A stretch of 64,000 bases of DNA, from the NCBI GenBank assembly GCA_014238155.1, contig JABABQ010000072.1, forward strand, positions 1 through 64,000, given 5' to 3'. The DNA comes from Rhizobiaceae bacterium. GTDB lineage: Bacteria; Pseudomonadota; Alphaproteobacteria; Rhizobiales; Rhizobiaceae. Shown here piece after piece: positions 1-8,853 of this stretch (position 1 is the stretch's first letter; each line of letters begins with the position of its first letter). Made by a program: the position numbers and the translations under genes. A model generated the notes under the pieces. The model did not search any database. It was not told the origin of the DNA and saw only the letters and a program-made list of their open reading frames with translations.

Positions 1-342
1 AAGCGGAAATCCATCGGGGCTCGCGGCGATGATACTTCTGGCCGCATACAGAAGCCGGATATACGTCAGCAACCGTGAAGCCAATCCAGCCCTAAAAAAG
101 ACGTTGCAATAAGGCGGGGTCCATATACATCCACACAGGACAAAATACCGTTTTCAATTTGAATTGCTGTCCAGCCAACGACATGGCCCCAAAGACAAAA
201 TGTGCCAATTGCCGCCATTGCAAGAGCTGTGGTTAAAGGTTGAGTTTTGGCTATGCGACTTAAATTGGAACCGTCGCAATGAGAATGGCCGCAAAACATT
301 TAGGTTGTGCCTCAGTAGTCAGAGATTATACGTCGTTGGTTT
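1..342. other. No convincing gene; possible degenerate coding on minus strand
   Basis: This stretch lies downstream of the last permease of the minus-strand operon. A 77-codon minus-strand reading frame (299 to 66) has no clear ribosome binding site and resembles no family I know. The leftmost ~70 bases read on the minus strand as a plausible alpha-helical peptide (RLLTYIRLLYAARSIIAASP) that joins other coding-like text only through frame changes. This could be the edge of a broken gene, but I cannot identify it. Confidence 0.25.
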
Positions 343-1269
343 TCAACGTGACTCGGATCCGTCATAGCTTTCGCCCAGCGCAAAGGGAGCGTGCAATTTC
401 AGACGGGCGGCATTTGTCGATATAATCGCCAATACAACAATTGTTACTATATAAGGAAGGCTGGACAAAAGTTGTGATGGAACCGCCGCTCCCAGAGACT
501 GTGCGATCAATTCTCCCAGTGAGACCATACCAAACAGATAGGCGCCCAGAATTATCCGCCCGGTCTTCCAGGTTCCGAAGACAACCAGGGCAACGGCGAT
601 CCATCCCCTGCCTGCAATCATCCCGTCGGCCCAAAGCGGAGTATATATTGTTGAAGCGTAAGCGCCCGCAAATCCGGCGAAGAGACCACCGAAAACCACG
701 GCTCCATAACGTATCAGAGGAACTGAATAACCAAGTGCCTGGGCGGCATGAGGGTTTTCTCCAACCGATCTGATAGCCAGTCCCAATCGTGTATATTTAA
801 GGCAATAACCAATTGCGACAGCGGTCGCAAGCGTCAGATACACCACAATATTGTGCTGAAACAACACCGGCCCCAGCAATGGAATATCGCTCAACATTGG
901 AATATGCACGTTTCCGGCGGATGCAACCGTCAGACTTTCATGTTTGCGTCCAATCAACGCGGACAGGCCCAACCCCAAAATTCCAACCGCGAGTCCGGTT
1001 GCGACCTGATTGGCCAAAAACGTAATCGCTACGGTGGCGTAAACTAAAGAAACGATGATCCCGGCAAATCCCGCGACCGCAAAGCCAATCAGATGACTTC
1101 CAGTCTCATATGTTGCGACAAACCCAGCAGCAGCAGACACCGCCATCATGCCTTCGACACCAAGGTTAAGCATACCGGATTTTTCAGCGATCAATTCTCC
1201 CAATGCAGCCAGCAAAAAAACTGTGGCTGCACTCATTGTTCCAGCCAAAAAGAATTCAATGGTGGTCAT
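343..1269 (-). CDS. ABC transporter permease, BMP/nucleoside-type importer (second permease)
   Basis: An integral membrane permease of 308 residues in the BPD-transporter-2 family that also holds RbsC, YufQ and NupQ. The sequence is hydrophobic almost throughout, with about 8-10 predicted helices, and carries the family signature GxLNLGVEGMM near residue 35 (KSGMLNLGVEGMMAV). Its ATG overlaps the stop of the upstream permease by 4 bases, so the two are translationally coupled and probably form a heterodimeric channel. With the ATPase at 2347-3912 and the lipoprotein-like binding protein at 3982-5070 it makes a complete importer. Known members of this subfamily (YufOPQ, NupNOPQ, RnsABCD) carry nucleosides; a purine substrate is inferred from the adjacent deaminase and oxygenase genes. 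Confidence 0.9.
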   Translation of the reverse strand: MTTIEFFLAGTMSAATVFLLAALGELIAEKSGMLNLGVEGMMAVSAAAGFVATYETGSHLIGFAVAGFAGIIVSLVYATVAITFLANQVATGLAVGILGLGLSALIGRKHESLTVASAGNVHIPMLSDIPLLGPVLFQHNIVVYLTLATAVAIGYCLKYTRLGLAIRSVGENPHAAQALGYSVPLIRYGAVVFGGLFAGFAGAYASTIYTPLWADGMIAGRGWIAVALVVFGTWKTGRIILGAYLFGMVSLGELIAQSLGAAVPSQLLSSLPYIVTIVVLAIISTNAARLKLHAPFALGESYDGSESR

Positions 1270-2357
1270 GAGCTCACCTTGGCTGACTGAAGAACTCCAG
1301 GCCTATGAATGCGAAGACGGTAGTTCACGAACGTGTAAGTTGCGAGATAGAAGACCAACAAAAGGCCCTGAAACACATGCACAGCGCTAATCGGCACGTC
1401 AGCGGATACCAACGCAACATCTCCGCCAATCTGAATGACGGCCAGAAAGAACGCAGCGAAAATGATGCCTAAGGGGTGTAGCGCACCCAGATAAGCAACA
1501 ATAATCGCGGAGTACCCATACCCAGACGTAATTGATCTTTGTAGTTGTGCAATTGGGCCCGCGACTTCACTCATACCAGCCAGACCTGCAGCAAATCCGG
1601 CAAGCAACAAGCTGCTCCATACAGCTCCCTTAGCACTGAAACCGGCATAAGTTGCGGCATTAGGCGCAAGCCCGCCAACTTCCAGTTTAAACCCGCCAAA
1701 CCGCTTCTCCATGAATATCCAGACCGCTATTGTAAAGAGGATTGGAATAATGATGGAGGTGTTCAGCCTTGTTCCCTGAAACAGCGGTGTAAACAGCGCC
1801 TCATCTTGAAACATGACGCTTTGAGGGAAATTAAAACCCATCGGATCTTTCCAGGGACCCAACAACAAATAATACAATATCTGCAGGGCGATCGACGTGA
1901 GCATCAGTGTGACCAGAATTTCGTTTGCATTGAACCGAGTACGCAAAAAGGCGGCAATAGCTGCCCAACCCATGCCTCCCAGAGCTCCCAGCGCAAGCAT
2001 GGCGGGCAACAAAAATATAGATGTGCTTTCAACAAGATAAACCGGAACCGCACTGGCAGCGACTGCGCCCATAATCATCTGACCTTCGGCGCCGATGTTC
2101 CAGACCTTAGCCCTAAAGCCGACTGCGAGGGCCTGAGCAATCAAAAGCAACGGTCCGAACTTCAGGAAAATCTCGGTAATTGAATAGAAGTTTTCAAACG
2201 GAGCAATGAAGAACGAGTACATCGTCAAAGGAACCGATTTACCCAAAATCGTCAACAATATGCTGCTCACAAGAATCGACAGTCCAATCGTGATGACCGG
2301 CACGGCAAGCAGCACTTTCTTAGAATATTCTATGCGGCGCTCAAACTTAATGTGCAT
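1266..2357 (-). CDS. ABC transporter permease, BMP/nucleoside-type importer (first permease)
   Basis: Membrane permease of about 363 residues in the YufP/NupP branch of the sugar/nucleoside permeases. The family signature is visible as RAKVWNIGAEGQMIMGAVAA in the middle of the protein. A longer frame exists, but the start is placed at the ATG at 2357 (MHIKFERRIEY), which overlaps the end of the ATPase gene by 11 bases; the extra upstream residues are not permease-like. It ends overlapping the second permease by 4 bases. It is the larger permease of the importer and probably has about ten helices. The substrate is inferred, not shown, to be a purine nucleoside or base. Confidence 0.9.
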   Translation of the reverse strand: MHIKFERRIEYSKKVLLAVPVITIGLSILVSSILLTILGKSVPLTMYSFFIAPFENFYSITEIFLKFGPLLLIAQALAVGFRAKVWNIGAEGQMIMGAVAASAVPVYLVESTSIFLLPAMLALGALGGMGWAAIAAFLRTRFNANEILVTLMLTSIALQILYYLLLGPWKDPMGFNFPQSVMFQDEALFTPLFQGTRLNTSIIIPILFTIAVWIFMEKRFGGFKLEVGGLAPNAATYAGFSAKGAVWSSLLLAGFAAGLAGMSEVAGPIAQLQRSITSGYGYSAIIVAYLGALHPLGIIFAAFFLAVIQIGGDVALVSADVPISAVHVFQGLLLVFYLATYTFVNYRLRIHRPGVLQSAKVSS

Positions 2358-3912
2358 TGGCAAATTCCGGTTCGTTTTGAGGAGCATCACCAGGTGCACC
2401 CGCCGTACCAATCATATATTCTCCAATGTCATCCGGTGTCACATCGGCGGTGATCAGGGACGGCGACAGCGTACCATTCCGGATAACATGCAGCCGGTCG
2501 CAAATTTCAAAAAGCTCTTCCAGTTCTTCAGAAATGACCAGAATTGCGATCCCCTCGTCCCGCAAATTCAGCAGGTGTTGACGAATTGCAACCGCGGCTC
2601 CGATATCAACGCCCCAGGTCGGTTGTGACAAAAAAATAAGTTTCGGCTTGAGCATCAGTTCACGCCCGACGATAAATTTCTGCAGATTTCCACCGGACAA
2701 TGAATTCGCGCTAGCCTGTGTGCCGGAACATCTGACATCAAAATCTTCGATGCATTTTGATGTATAATCATTGACCTGGTCTTTGCGAATAAATCCCCGA
2801 TTCAACATTCCCTTGTCATACGCCGTTAGCAACGAATTCTGCGCCAACTTCATTGGCGGCACCGCGCCCCGACCGAGCCTTTCTTCGGGAACGAAAGAAA
2901 ATCCAAGCTTTCGTCGTTCCGTTGCGTTGAGCGAAGCAACCGGTTCGTTCAGCATTTCGATTGTTGATACCGGTAGATTATGGCTGAGATCTTCACCGGA
3001 GATTATACGGGCCAGTTCCTGCTGCCCATTTCCGGAAACTCCGGCAATACCGACAATTTCACCTCCGAATACTGATAGGTCAATATCCGTGAGATGGGTT
3101 CCAAACGGATCAGGATTTTGAGCGCTGAGCTTTGTGATTCTTAAAACCGGCTCGTCCGTATCGCGCTGATGAGGCCTGGCTTCAATTTGCGGGATGTTTC
3201 GACCGATCATCAGGGTCGCCAGCTCACGGGCGGTCTTCTCATTCGGGTTGACGGCTCCGGTAACCTTGCCACCGCGAAGAATTGTTGCGGTATCACAAAG
3301 CTCGCGGATTTCTTCAAGCTTGTGCGAAATGTACAAAATGGAGACACCTTTTGACTGTAGTTTCCGCAACGCATCGAACAATGAGCGCACATGTTGCGGA
3401 GGTAATACCGATGTTGGTTCATCCAGGATAAGAAGTTTTAGATCCTGCAACAGACAGCGAATAATTTCGACCCTTTGACGTTCTCCGACGGATAGCGAGT
3501 GAACAGAAGCCTGTGGGTCGACTTCCAGATGAAAGGTCTCACCGAGTTCCAATACTCGTTTGGCCAGTTCCTTGCGGTTGCCAGGAATTGTCATTGAAAT
3601 GTTTTCGACGACACTGAGAGTTTCGAAAAGAGAGAAATGCTGAAACACCATGCCAATACCCAAGCGCCGCGCTGTTGCGGTGTTACGCAAGTCTACTCTT
3701 TCACCTTCCCAGTAAAACTCACCGTCATCAGCTTCTATTACACCGTAAATGAGCTTCATCAGTGTGGACTTGCCCGCACCATTTTCCCCCAAAACGGCAT
3801 GAATTGACCCGGACATGACATCCAGATCAATCTGATCGTTGGCAATAAGAGCGGGATAGCGCTTGGTGACTTTTCGAAGTGAAAGCAGTGGCGTAGTGGT
3901 GGCTTCAGACAT
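2347..3912 (-). CDS. ABC transporter ATP-binding protein with tandem nucleotide-binding domains
   Basis: A 521-residue double ATPase of the simple-sugar/nucleoside class (relatives: YufO, NupO, MglA). Domain 1 is complete: Walker A GENGAGKST, signature LSVGERQ, Walker B LLILDEPTSVL. Domain 2 is the usual degenerate partner: its P-loop reads GVSGNGQQE, the signature is LSGGNLQ, and Walker B is LIFLSQPTWGVD, where the usual Asp-Glu pair has become Ser-Gln. Such asymmetry is normal in this family. The start is placed at the ATG at 3912 (MSEATTTPLL) rather than an in-frame TTG 15 bases upstream. It lies 69 bases after the binding-protein gene and overlaps the first permease. Confidence 0.93.
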   Translation of the reverse strand: MSEATTTPLLSLRKVTKRYPALIANDQIDLDVMSGSIHAVLGENGAGKSTLMKLIYGVIEADDGEFYWEGERVDLRNTATARRLGIGMVFQHFSLFETLSVVENISMTIPGNRKELAKRVLELGETFHLEVDPQASVHSLSVGERQRVEIIRCLLQDLKLLILDEPTSVLPPQHVRSLFDALRKLQSKGVSILYISHKLEEIRELCDTATILRGGKVTGAVNPNEKTARELATLMIGRNIPQIEARPHQRDTDEPVLRITKLSAQNPDPFGTHLTDIDLSVFGGEIVGIAGVSGNGQQELARIISGEDLSHNLPVSTIEMLNEPVASLNATERRKLGFSFVPEERLGRGAVPPMKLAQNSLLTAYDKGMLNRGFIRKDQVNDYTSKCIEDFDVRCSGTQASANSLSGGNLQKFIVGRELMLKPKLIFLSQPTWGVDIGAAVAIRQHLLNLRDEGIAILVISEELEELFEICDRLHVIRNGTLSPSLITADVTPDDIGEYMIGTAGAPGDAPQNEPEFANAH

Positions 3913-3981
3913 ATTGTTCAATCGCAAAATTCAACACAGCCGATATCGATTTCGACACCGGCTGTGGTGATTCTGCACTAC

Positions 3982-5070
3982 CTATTTCGGCAGCGGTGAG
4001 TTCACACCTTGAACGTGCCAGTTCATTCCCAGGATGGCACCGTCTACAAGTCGCTTACCGGCAGCAACAACTTCTTTGCCTTCCTGATTGACCAGCGGGC
4101 CATCATAGACATGCTTTTCTCCTGATGCGATCGCAGCCTCTGTAGCCTTGATCTTGGCCATCATGTCGGCACTAATGTCCGAGCTCCAGTCTTCAACCAC
4201 TACAGTATCTTCTTTCATACCCAGCCATTGGTTCTGGCCTTTAAATTTCCCAGCCAAATGAGCTTCCACTGATGCCATGAAAAATGGTGCCCAGTCAGTT
4301 TTAACGACGCCAAGATATTTCTTCGGAGCATATTCTTTCATGGAACTGTTCAGATTGTATACATAGACACCGGCTTCCTCAGCTACCGAAACGACTGATG
4401 GAGTGTCCTGTGCGTTGGAGAACAACACATCCGATCCGCCAGCTATGAGAGCCTTGGCTGAATCCCGCGCCTTGGCCGGGTCGAACCAAGAATTGATCCA
4501 GACAACATCAACAGTAATTTCAGGGTCAATACTCCGTGCGCCCAGAGCAAATCCATTGATCGTCGAGATCAGTTCCGGAATGGCAAACGCCGATACCACA
4601 CCCAGTTTTTTTGTCTTGGTCAGTTCCGCAGCCGCCATCCCCATCAGGTAGGCACCTTCGAAATATTTCGCTGTGAACGGAGAAAAGTTCTTTGCAACCT
4701 TATAGCCGGATGCATGAACGAACGACAGGTTCGGGTTTCGCTTAGCCAGTTTCAGTCCACCATTCATGTAACCGAACGACCCAAGTACCAGGAACTTGTT
4801 TCCGTCGCCGACCATCTTGTTCATGATACGCTCAGCGTCAGGTCCTTCCTGAATGTTCTCTACCAGATTGATTTTGACTTTATCGCCGTGCTTCGCTTTG
4901 ACCTTGTCCAAACCGTCAGCAAGTGCTTTTGACCACCCCACATCAGCCAGTGGCGATGGTGTCAAAAGTCCAATCTCAAGCGGTTCCGCAGTTGCAGCTG
5001 AATGGGCGAAGACCCCGGCTAGGGTTGCAGCCAATGAAAGCTTTGCCAGGCTCTTTAGAATGGATTTCAT
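3982..5070 (-). CDS. BMP family ABC transporter substrate-binding protein
   Basis: A periplasmic binding protein of 362 residues in the BMP/PnrA family (PF02608), the nucleoside-binding class. An N-terminal signal peptide is clear (basic MKSILKSLAK, hydrophobic core, cleavage near AHSAATAEP). The mature part starts with the family pattern IGLLTPSPLADVGWSKALADG and has the conserved DTPSVVSVAEEAGVYVYN stretch. A strong Shine-Dalgarno (AAAGGAGG) sits 9 bases before the ATG. The gene follows the amidohydrolase by only 28 bases, so uptake and catabolism appear co-transcribed. PnrA and relatives bind guanosine, inosine and other purines, which supports a purine-like ligand here, but binding-site residues were not checked against a structure. 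Confidence 0.92.
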   Translation of the reverse strand: MKSILKSLAKLSLAATLAGVFAHSAATAEPLEIGLLTPSPLADVGWSKALADGLDKVKAKHGDKVKINLVENIQEGPDAERIMNKMVGDGNKFLVLGSFGYMNGGLKLAKRNPNLSFVHASGYKVAKNFSPFTAKYFEGAYLMGMAAAELTKTKKLGVVSAFAIPELISTINGFALGARSIDPEITVDVVWINSWFDPAKARDSAKALIAGGSDVLFSNAQDTPSVVSVAEEAGVYVYNLNSSMKEYAPKKYLGVVKTDWAPFFMASVEAHLAGKFKGQNQWLGMKEDTVVVEDWSSDISADMMAKIKATEAAIASGEKHVYDGPLVNQEGKEVVAAGKRLVDGAILGMNWHVQGVNSPLPK

Positions 5071-5098
5071 GGATTGATATTCCTCCTTTTGTTAAACA

Positions 5099-6499
5099 TT
5101 AGCTCTCGCTGTAAACAACCCGATTGACGTGGTGCTGAGCCTGAGCTGCCAATTGCATTTCATCGATCCCAGGAAACTCCCCATCCCTCCAGACAACCTG
5201 TCCGTTAATCATTGTCAGGTCAACATTATCCGCAATTCCCACTTTTGCAATCAGGCTTTCAGGATCATGAAGTGTGCCGACAAACTCTATCTTTCGGGTA
5301 TCTATTGCAAACAGATCAGCGGCCATACCTACTCCCAGCACGCCTAAATCCGGCCGCCTCAACACATCAGCGCCACCGCGAGTGGCGTAGTGCAGAAATC
5401 GCTGCGGATCGGGGACAGGATGAGCGCGACTTGAAGCCACCAGAGCCTGCAACATGTAGGCGCTGTGGATACAATGCATCAGATTGGAATTGTCGTTCGA
5501 AGCGGCGCCATCTGCACCAAGACTGATCCGTACCCCCATGGCTTCCATTTCAGGTATAGGCGTAACCTCTGCGCCAACCAGATAAACCGGCTCCGGACAG
5601 TGAGAGACACCGGTTTTGGTTTGGGCAAGTTTGCTGATTTCTTCGGACGTTAGTTCCCAGCAATGGGCAAGCCAGACATCTTCACCAACAAATCCGATGT
5701 CCTCGCACCAGTCTACAGTTCGCATTCCGGTGCGTTGTTTGATGACTTCGCTTTCCCCCTCACCAACATGAGAATGCAGCAGAACACCTTTGTCGCGGGC
5801 AAGCGCAATCGATTCGACAAACGTTTCTCTGTAGGAATTGACCGGTTGGCACGGCGCGATTGCAACCTGACGCATGCTGAAAGGGTCACTGTCGTGATAG
5901 GTGTCGATTAGTCGCGCGCAGTCTGAAATAAACTCATCCGTGCTCTCCCTCATTTCATCGGGGATTGTACTGCCTTGCGACTTGGGCAGTGTGTTTCCAC
6001 CCCGGCCGGCATGGAACCGCATACCCAACAGCGACGCAGCTTCAAACTGCCGGTCGACGATGTTTTTGCCGGCATGTCGTGGGAAGTTGTATTGATGATC
6101 GAAAGCCGTGGTGCAGCCATGTTTGATCAGCTCGCCCATTGCCACGACGGAAGAATGATAGAAACACTCTTCATCCAGACGGCAAAATACGGGATAGATG
6201 CGATCCAGCCACTCAATCACTGTCAGTTTCGTCCAGTCCAGTTCCGCATTGTTACGGACAAAGCACTGAAAGAAATGATGGTGAGTATTGATCAGACCAG
6301 GATATATAAAATGCCCCGATGCATCGATGATGTCTGTACCTTCAGGCAAGACATCCCCCGGAATATCCCGAGCAATTTTTTCGACACGATTGCCGGAAAC
6401 CAACAGGTCAGAATTACGATAAATGGTACGGGCATCATCGCAGGTCACAATGGCATCGCATGACCTGAAAAGTGTGTGCTTCAGTCCAGACACCGTCAT
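5099..6499 (-). CDS. Amidohydrolase, guanine/8-oxoguanine deaminase-like (AtzB/TrzN superfamily)
   Basis: A 466-residue metal-dependent amidohydrolase. The layout matches bacterial 8-oxoguanine deaminase and hydroxyatrazine hydrolase: LINTHHHFFQ with the HxH pair at 73/75, then LHSHVGEGE (His244, Glu247), LAHCWEL (His279) and SLGADGAASND (Asp330), which together supply the mononuclear metal site and proton shuttle. Around residue 300 the usual substrate loop CPSSN is replaced by CPEPVYLVGA, so the exact substrate may differ. Expected chemistry is hydrolytic deamination of an amino-purine or similar N-heterocycle. The ATG overlaps the GST stop by 4 bases, placing it in the same transcript as the split oxygenase and BMP transporter. 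It could act before or after the oxygenase. Confidence 0.82.
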   Translation of the reverse strand: MTVSGLKHTLFRSCDAIVTCDDARTIYRNSDLLVSGNRVEKIARDIPGDVLPEGTDIIDASGHFIYPGLINTHHHFFQCFVRNNAELDWTKLTVIEWLDRIYPVFCRLDEECFYHSSVVAMGELIKHGCTTAFDHQYNFPRHAGKNIVDRQFEAASLLGMRFHAGRGGNTLPKSQGSTIPDEMRESTDEFISDCARLIDTYHDSDPFSMRQVAIAPCQPVNSYRETFVESIALARDKGVLLHSHVGEGESEVIKQRTGMRTVDWCEDIGFVGEDVWLAHCWELTSEEISKLAQTKTGVSHCPEPVYLVGAEVTPIPEMEAMGVRISLGADGAASNDNSNLMHCIHSAYMLQALVASSRAHPVPDPQRFLHYATRGGADVLRRPDLGVLGVGMAADLFAIDTRKIEFVGTLHDPESLIAKVGIADNVDLTMINGQVVWRDGEFPGIDEMQLAAQAQHHVNRVVYSES

Positions 6500-7155
6500 A
6501 GAGTGTTCTCCGTATCACGCAATTTATGCACTTCATGAATACCGGGCATTGTAACGAAACCATCCAGGCTTCGGATCGCATATAGCCAGTTTCGGATGAC
6601 CGGATAATCATCGTGTTCAAGTCCGGCATCGGGCGCTAACGCAGCATATGGAAAGCAGGCAATATCAGCGATGGTCGGGTTTTCGCCCACAAGCCACTGG
6701 CTTCCCCTAAGGCTTTGCTCTGTAAGACGCGCTTCCAGTAAACGCAGGGCTCGTTTTCCCCCTGCCAATGCACGATCCACGTCGACATCACGATTTAGCA
6801 TTGAGTGCAGTCGGGCTTCGCCGATTGTCAATGTCAGGTCTGACGCAAAACCGAGCCACTGAATAATTAGCGTTATCTTTGTCGGTTCGTTAACTGGCCA
6901 CCAATTCTTCCCGGCATCAAATTTGCTGGCCATCCAACCCAGCATCGCTGAAGTTTCGGTCAGGACCATGTCGTCAGCCAGCATGATCGGAAGGGTTTCG
7001 GCCGGGCTAATCTGTAGCAGTTTTTCGCCCTTATGCTCTTGTCCGGGATGGAAATCGACAGCTATCGACTCATAAGAAACACCCAGCAAACTCGCAAACA
7101 ATCTGACTTTGTAGCAATTGCCGGACAGCACATAATTATACAACCTGAAACTCAT
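6496..7155 (-). CDS. Glutathione S-transferase-like protein (possible NdmE-type partner)
   Basis: A 219-residue protein with the two-domain GST layout: an N-terminal thioredoxin-fold half (SGNCYKVRLFASLLGVSYES, cis-Pro motif ETLPIML near residue 56, glutathione-contact ETSAM near 68) followed by an all-helical half. The Ser/Cys of SGNC is at the usual catalytic position. It overlaps both neighbours by 4 bases, lying between the Rieske-less oxygenase and the amidohydrolase. In Pseudomonas caffeine catabolism the GST-like NdmE is a structural partner needed for the Rieske-less NdmC to work with NdmD; the same gene neighbourhood suggests that role here, but this is inference from context. An ordinary glutathione-dependent isomerase or lyase is the alternative. 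Confidence 0.8.
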   Translation of the reverse strand: MSFRLYNYVLSGNCYKVRLFASLLGVSYESIAVDFHPGQEHKGEKLLQISPAETLPIMLADDMVLTETSAMLGWMASKFDAGKNWWPVNEPTKITLIIQWLGFASDLTLTIGEARLHSMLNRDVDVDRALAGGKRALRLLEARLTEQSLRGSQWLVGENPTIADIACFPYAALAPDAGLEHDDYPVIRNWLYAIRSLDGFVTMPGIHEVHKLRDTENTL

Positions 7156-8000
7156 ACAGCCTCCGTCAGCGCGCCATATAGAGCGCCACTTCGTTTCAGC
7201 CAGCGACGGTAGGCAATTGACGTCATATCCGCCCGTGTCGGGATTTCCATTCGGGGATCCAGCGGCAATTTTCGCGGTATCTGATTTTCCAAAATGGACC
7301 GGTCCTGGACAAATATCATCTGCTGAAAACTGATCATATCGGCCATCGAGTTTTCATAATCATACAGTGCCATCCAAGGCCAGACGTCACAGGTTTCCTC
7401 ATCCAACGGCTGAACAAACAACGTGATGACGTCCTGTGCTTCAGGCTTTGGCGGGCAGGTTTTGTACAATATCGACACCATCGGAGCCGCGACCCTGTAA
7501 ACATAATCGGTGACAATCCCGTCGCCCGCCGACTTTGCGGCCTGTGGCTGAAAGAACTTTACCTTTGTCGCAATGACTTCATTTTTAGATTCATCAATTT
7601 TAACATCGTAAGGCGCAACTTCGGTGTGCGGTTCTGCTCCCAGAATATCGGTATGCACAAACGGGAAATGGGCAATGTCGAGAAAGTTCTCAACGGCACG
7701 CAATGGCGAACACTTCACCCGAACAACACCACAGGGAACCCGCACCCTTCCTGGCTCATCACCCTCAGGAATATCAAACAGGGGGCGCGGGTTGTCGCAA
7801 AACGTGGTCCAAACATGATCAAACTTCACCTGGACTGCCAGATCGGTTTCCCCGAAATTTACGGAAATGGCGCCGTTTTTTCCCCCGTGCAGAGTAATTT
7901 CAAAACCCAGTAATCTGGTCGTGTGACTTTCGCACTCTCCCATGCTTCCGGCGATAGCGACCGGGTACCAGTCATCTTTTGCTCGTTCCAGTCCCAGCAT
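7152..8000 (-). CDS. Rieske-type oxygenase catalytic subunit with a decayed Rieske domain (NdmC-like)
   Basis: A 282-residue protein carrying the catalytic half of an aromatic-ring-hydroxylating/N-demethylating oxygenase. The non-heme iron site is intact: EN-FLD-IAHFPFVH gives the bridging Asp108 and ligands His111 and His116, and VQDRSILENQ gives Asp233. The N-terminal ~95 residues begin like a normal oxygenase (DDWYPVAIAGSM, TRLLGFEITL) but the two CxH / CxxH cluster-binding motifs are absent and the domain is shortened. It therefore needs an external Rieske centre, most likely the protein encoded immediately upstream (8000-8701, one-base overlap). NdmC, the caffeine-pathway N7-demethylase, is also a Rieske-less oxygenase of about this size. 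Substrate is unknown; purine or N-methylpurine is inferred. Confidence 0.85.
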   Translation of the reverse strand: MLGLERAKDDWYPVAIAGSMGECESHTTRLLGFEITLHGGKNGAISVNFGETDLAVQVKFDHVWTTFCDNPRPLFDIPEGDEPGRVRVPCGVVRVKCSPLRAVENFLDIAHFPFVHTDILGAEPHTEVAPYDVKIDESKNEVIATKVKFFQPQAAKSAGDGIVTDYVYRVAAPMVSILYKTCPPKPEAQDVITLFVQPLDEETCDVWPWMALYDYENSMADMISFQQMIFVQDRSILENQIPRKLPLDPRMEIPTRADMTSIAYRRWLKRSGALYGALTEAV

Positions 8001-8701
8001 TATAATTCGTCCTGACAGTCTGAATTTGGTACGTTTTTTGTTCGCTCTGCCTGTCTCCTGACAGTTTCACTCCACCTTGAAATCCCGATCATCCCGTCAA
8101 CGGACCAATCGCCTGCCGCCAAGATATGCGCTATCATGGATTGATCGGACGGCTGTTGAAGCAACACAACCACACTGTTCAAACCGTTTGCAGATTTGAA
8201 TTCCAACCGGTTTGAGCCTTCCGCGATATCGTGGATCGACAGTTCACCGCCACTTCCATCAGCAACTGAAGAGCCGATCAAAGCATCTTTGGCCGCTTTA
8301 GCAGAGCATGAAAAAGTGATGCTTCTTACCGGTTTAGAATCGCCAGGGAGATCTTGTCCGCCTGCAGCCCCGTCGACAGAGACCCAAAGTACCCCGTCCT
8401 GATCGATGATTGAAAATACGGTCGTTTGAATAGTACCAGGCGGTTCGAGGTCGGGGTGAGCTGGAATATAGTTGCAGACACCATCACTTCCATAGTGCCA
8501 GCCATGGTAAAGACATGCGAGAGATTCTCCACGAACAAATCCGTGGGAAAGACGCATACCACGGTGGGGACAGCGATTAAGCCAGGCTGACAACTTGCCG
8601 GACACACCCCGCCATACAGCGATATCTGCATCTCCCACTCGGGCCTGCATAACCCTTTGGCTGGGAAGATTTACAGAAAGGCCGACCGGCTCTGTTGTCA
8701 T
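8000..8701 (-). CDS. Rieske [2Fe-2S] protein, separate cluster subunit of a split oxygenase
   Basis: A 233-residue protein whose N-terminal 110 residues form a Rieske domain: NRCPHRGMRLSHG supplies Cys44 and His46, and LACLYHGWHY supplies Cys63 and His66. The C-terminal ~120 residues look like a worn-down oxygenase catalytic domain: VVVLLQQPSDQSMIAHILAA lines up with VITLFVQPLDEETCDVWPWM of the neighbouring protein, but the iron-binding HxxxxH helix and the carboxylate are missing. This suggests the pair arose by duplication of one Rieske oxygenase followed by opposite losses. The gene ends in TAATG shared with the next start. It should receive electrons from a reductase encoded elsewhere and pass them to the 7152-8000 protein. 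Confidence 0.85.
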   Translation of the reverse strand: MTTEPVGLSVNLPSQRVMQARVGDADIAVWRGVSGKLSAWLNRCPHRGMRLSHGFVRGESLACLYHGWHYGSDGVCNYIPAHPDLEPPGTIQTTVFSIIDQDGVLWVSVDGAAGGQDLPGDSKPVRSITFSCSAKAAKDALIGSSVADGSGGELSIHDIAEGSNRLEFKSANGLNSVVVLLQQPSDQSMIAHILAAGDWSVDGMIGISRWSETVRRQAERTKNVPNSDCQDEL

Positions 8702-8853
8702 AAATAATTACAGCGCACCCAAGCGCACTGGTCCCAATGTTCCAATACTCAGCTTAACGATCTAAACAGATTGATTAACGCTTGCATACCGATTGGCCCA
8801 TCGTGTTTAGCGGAATCGTGGATAAAAAATGCCTTCGAACCATTGAAACAGTT

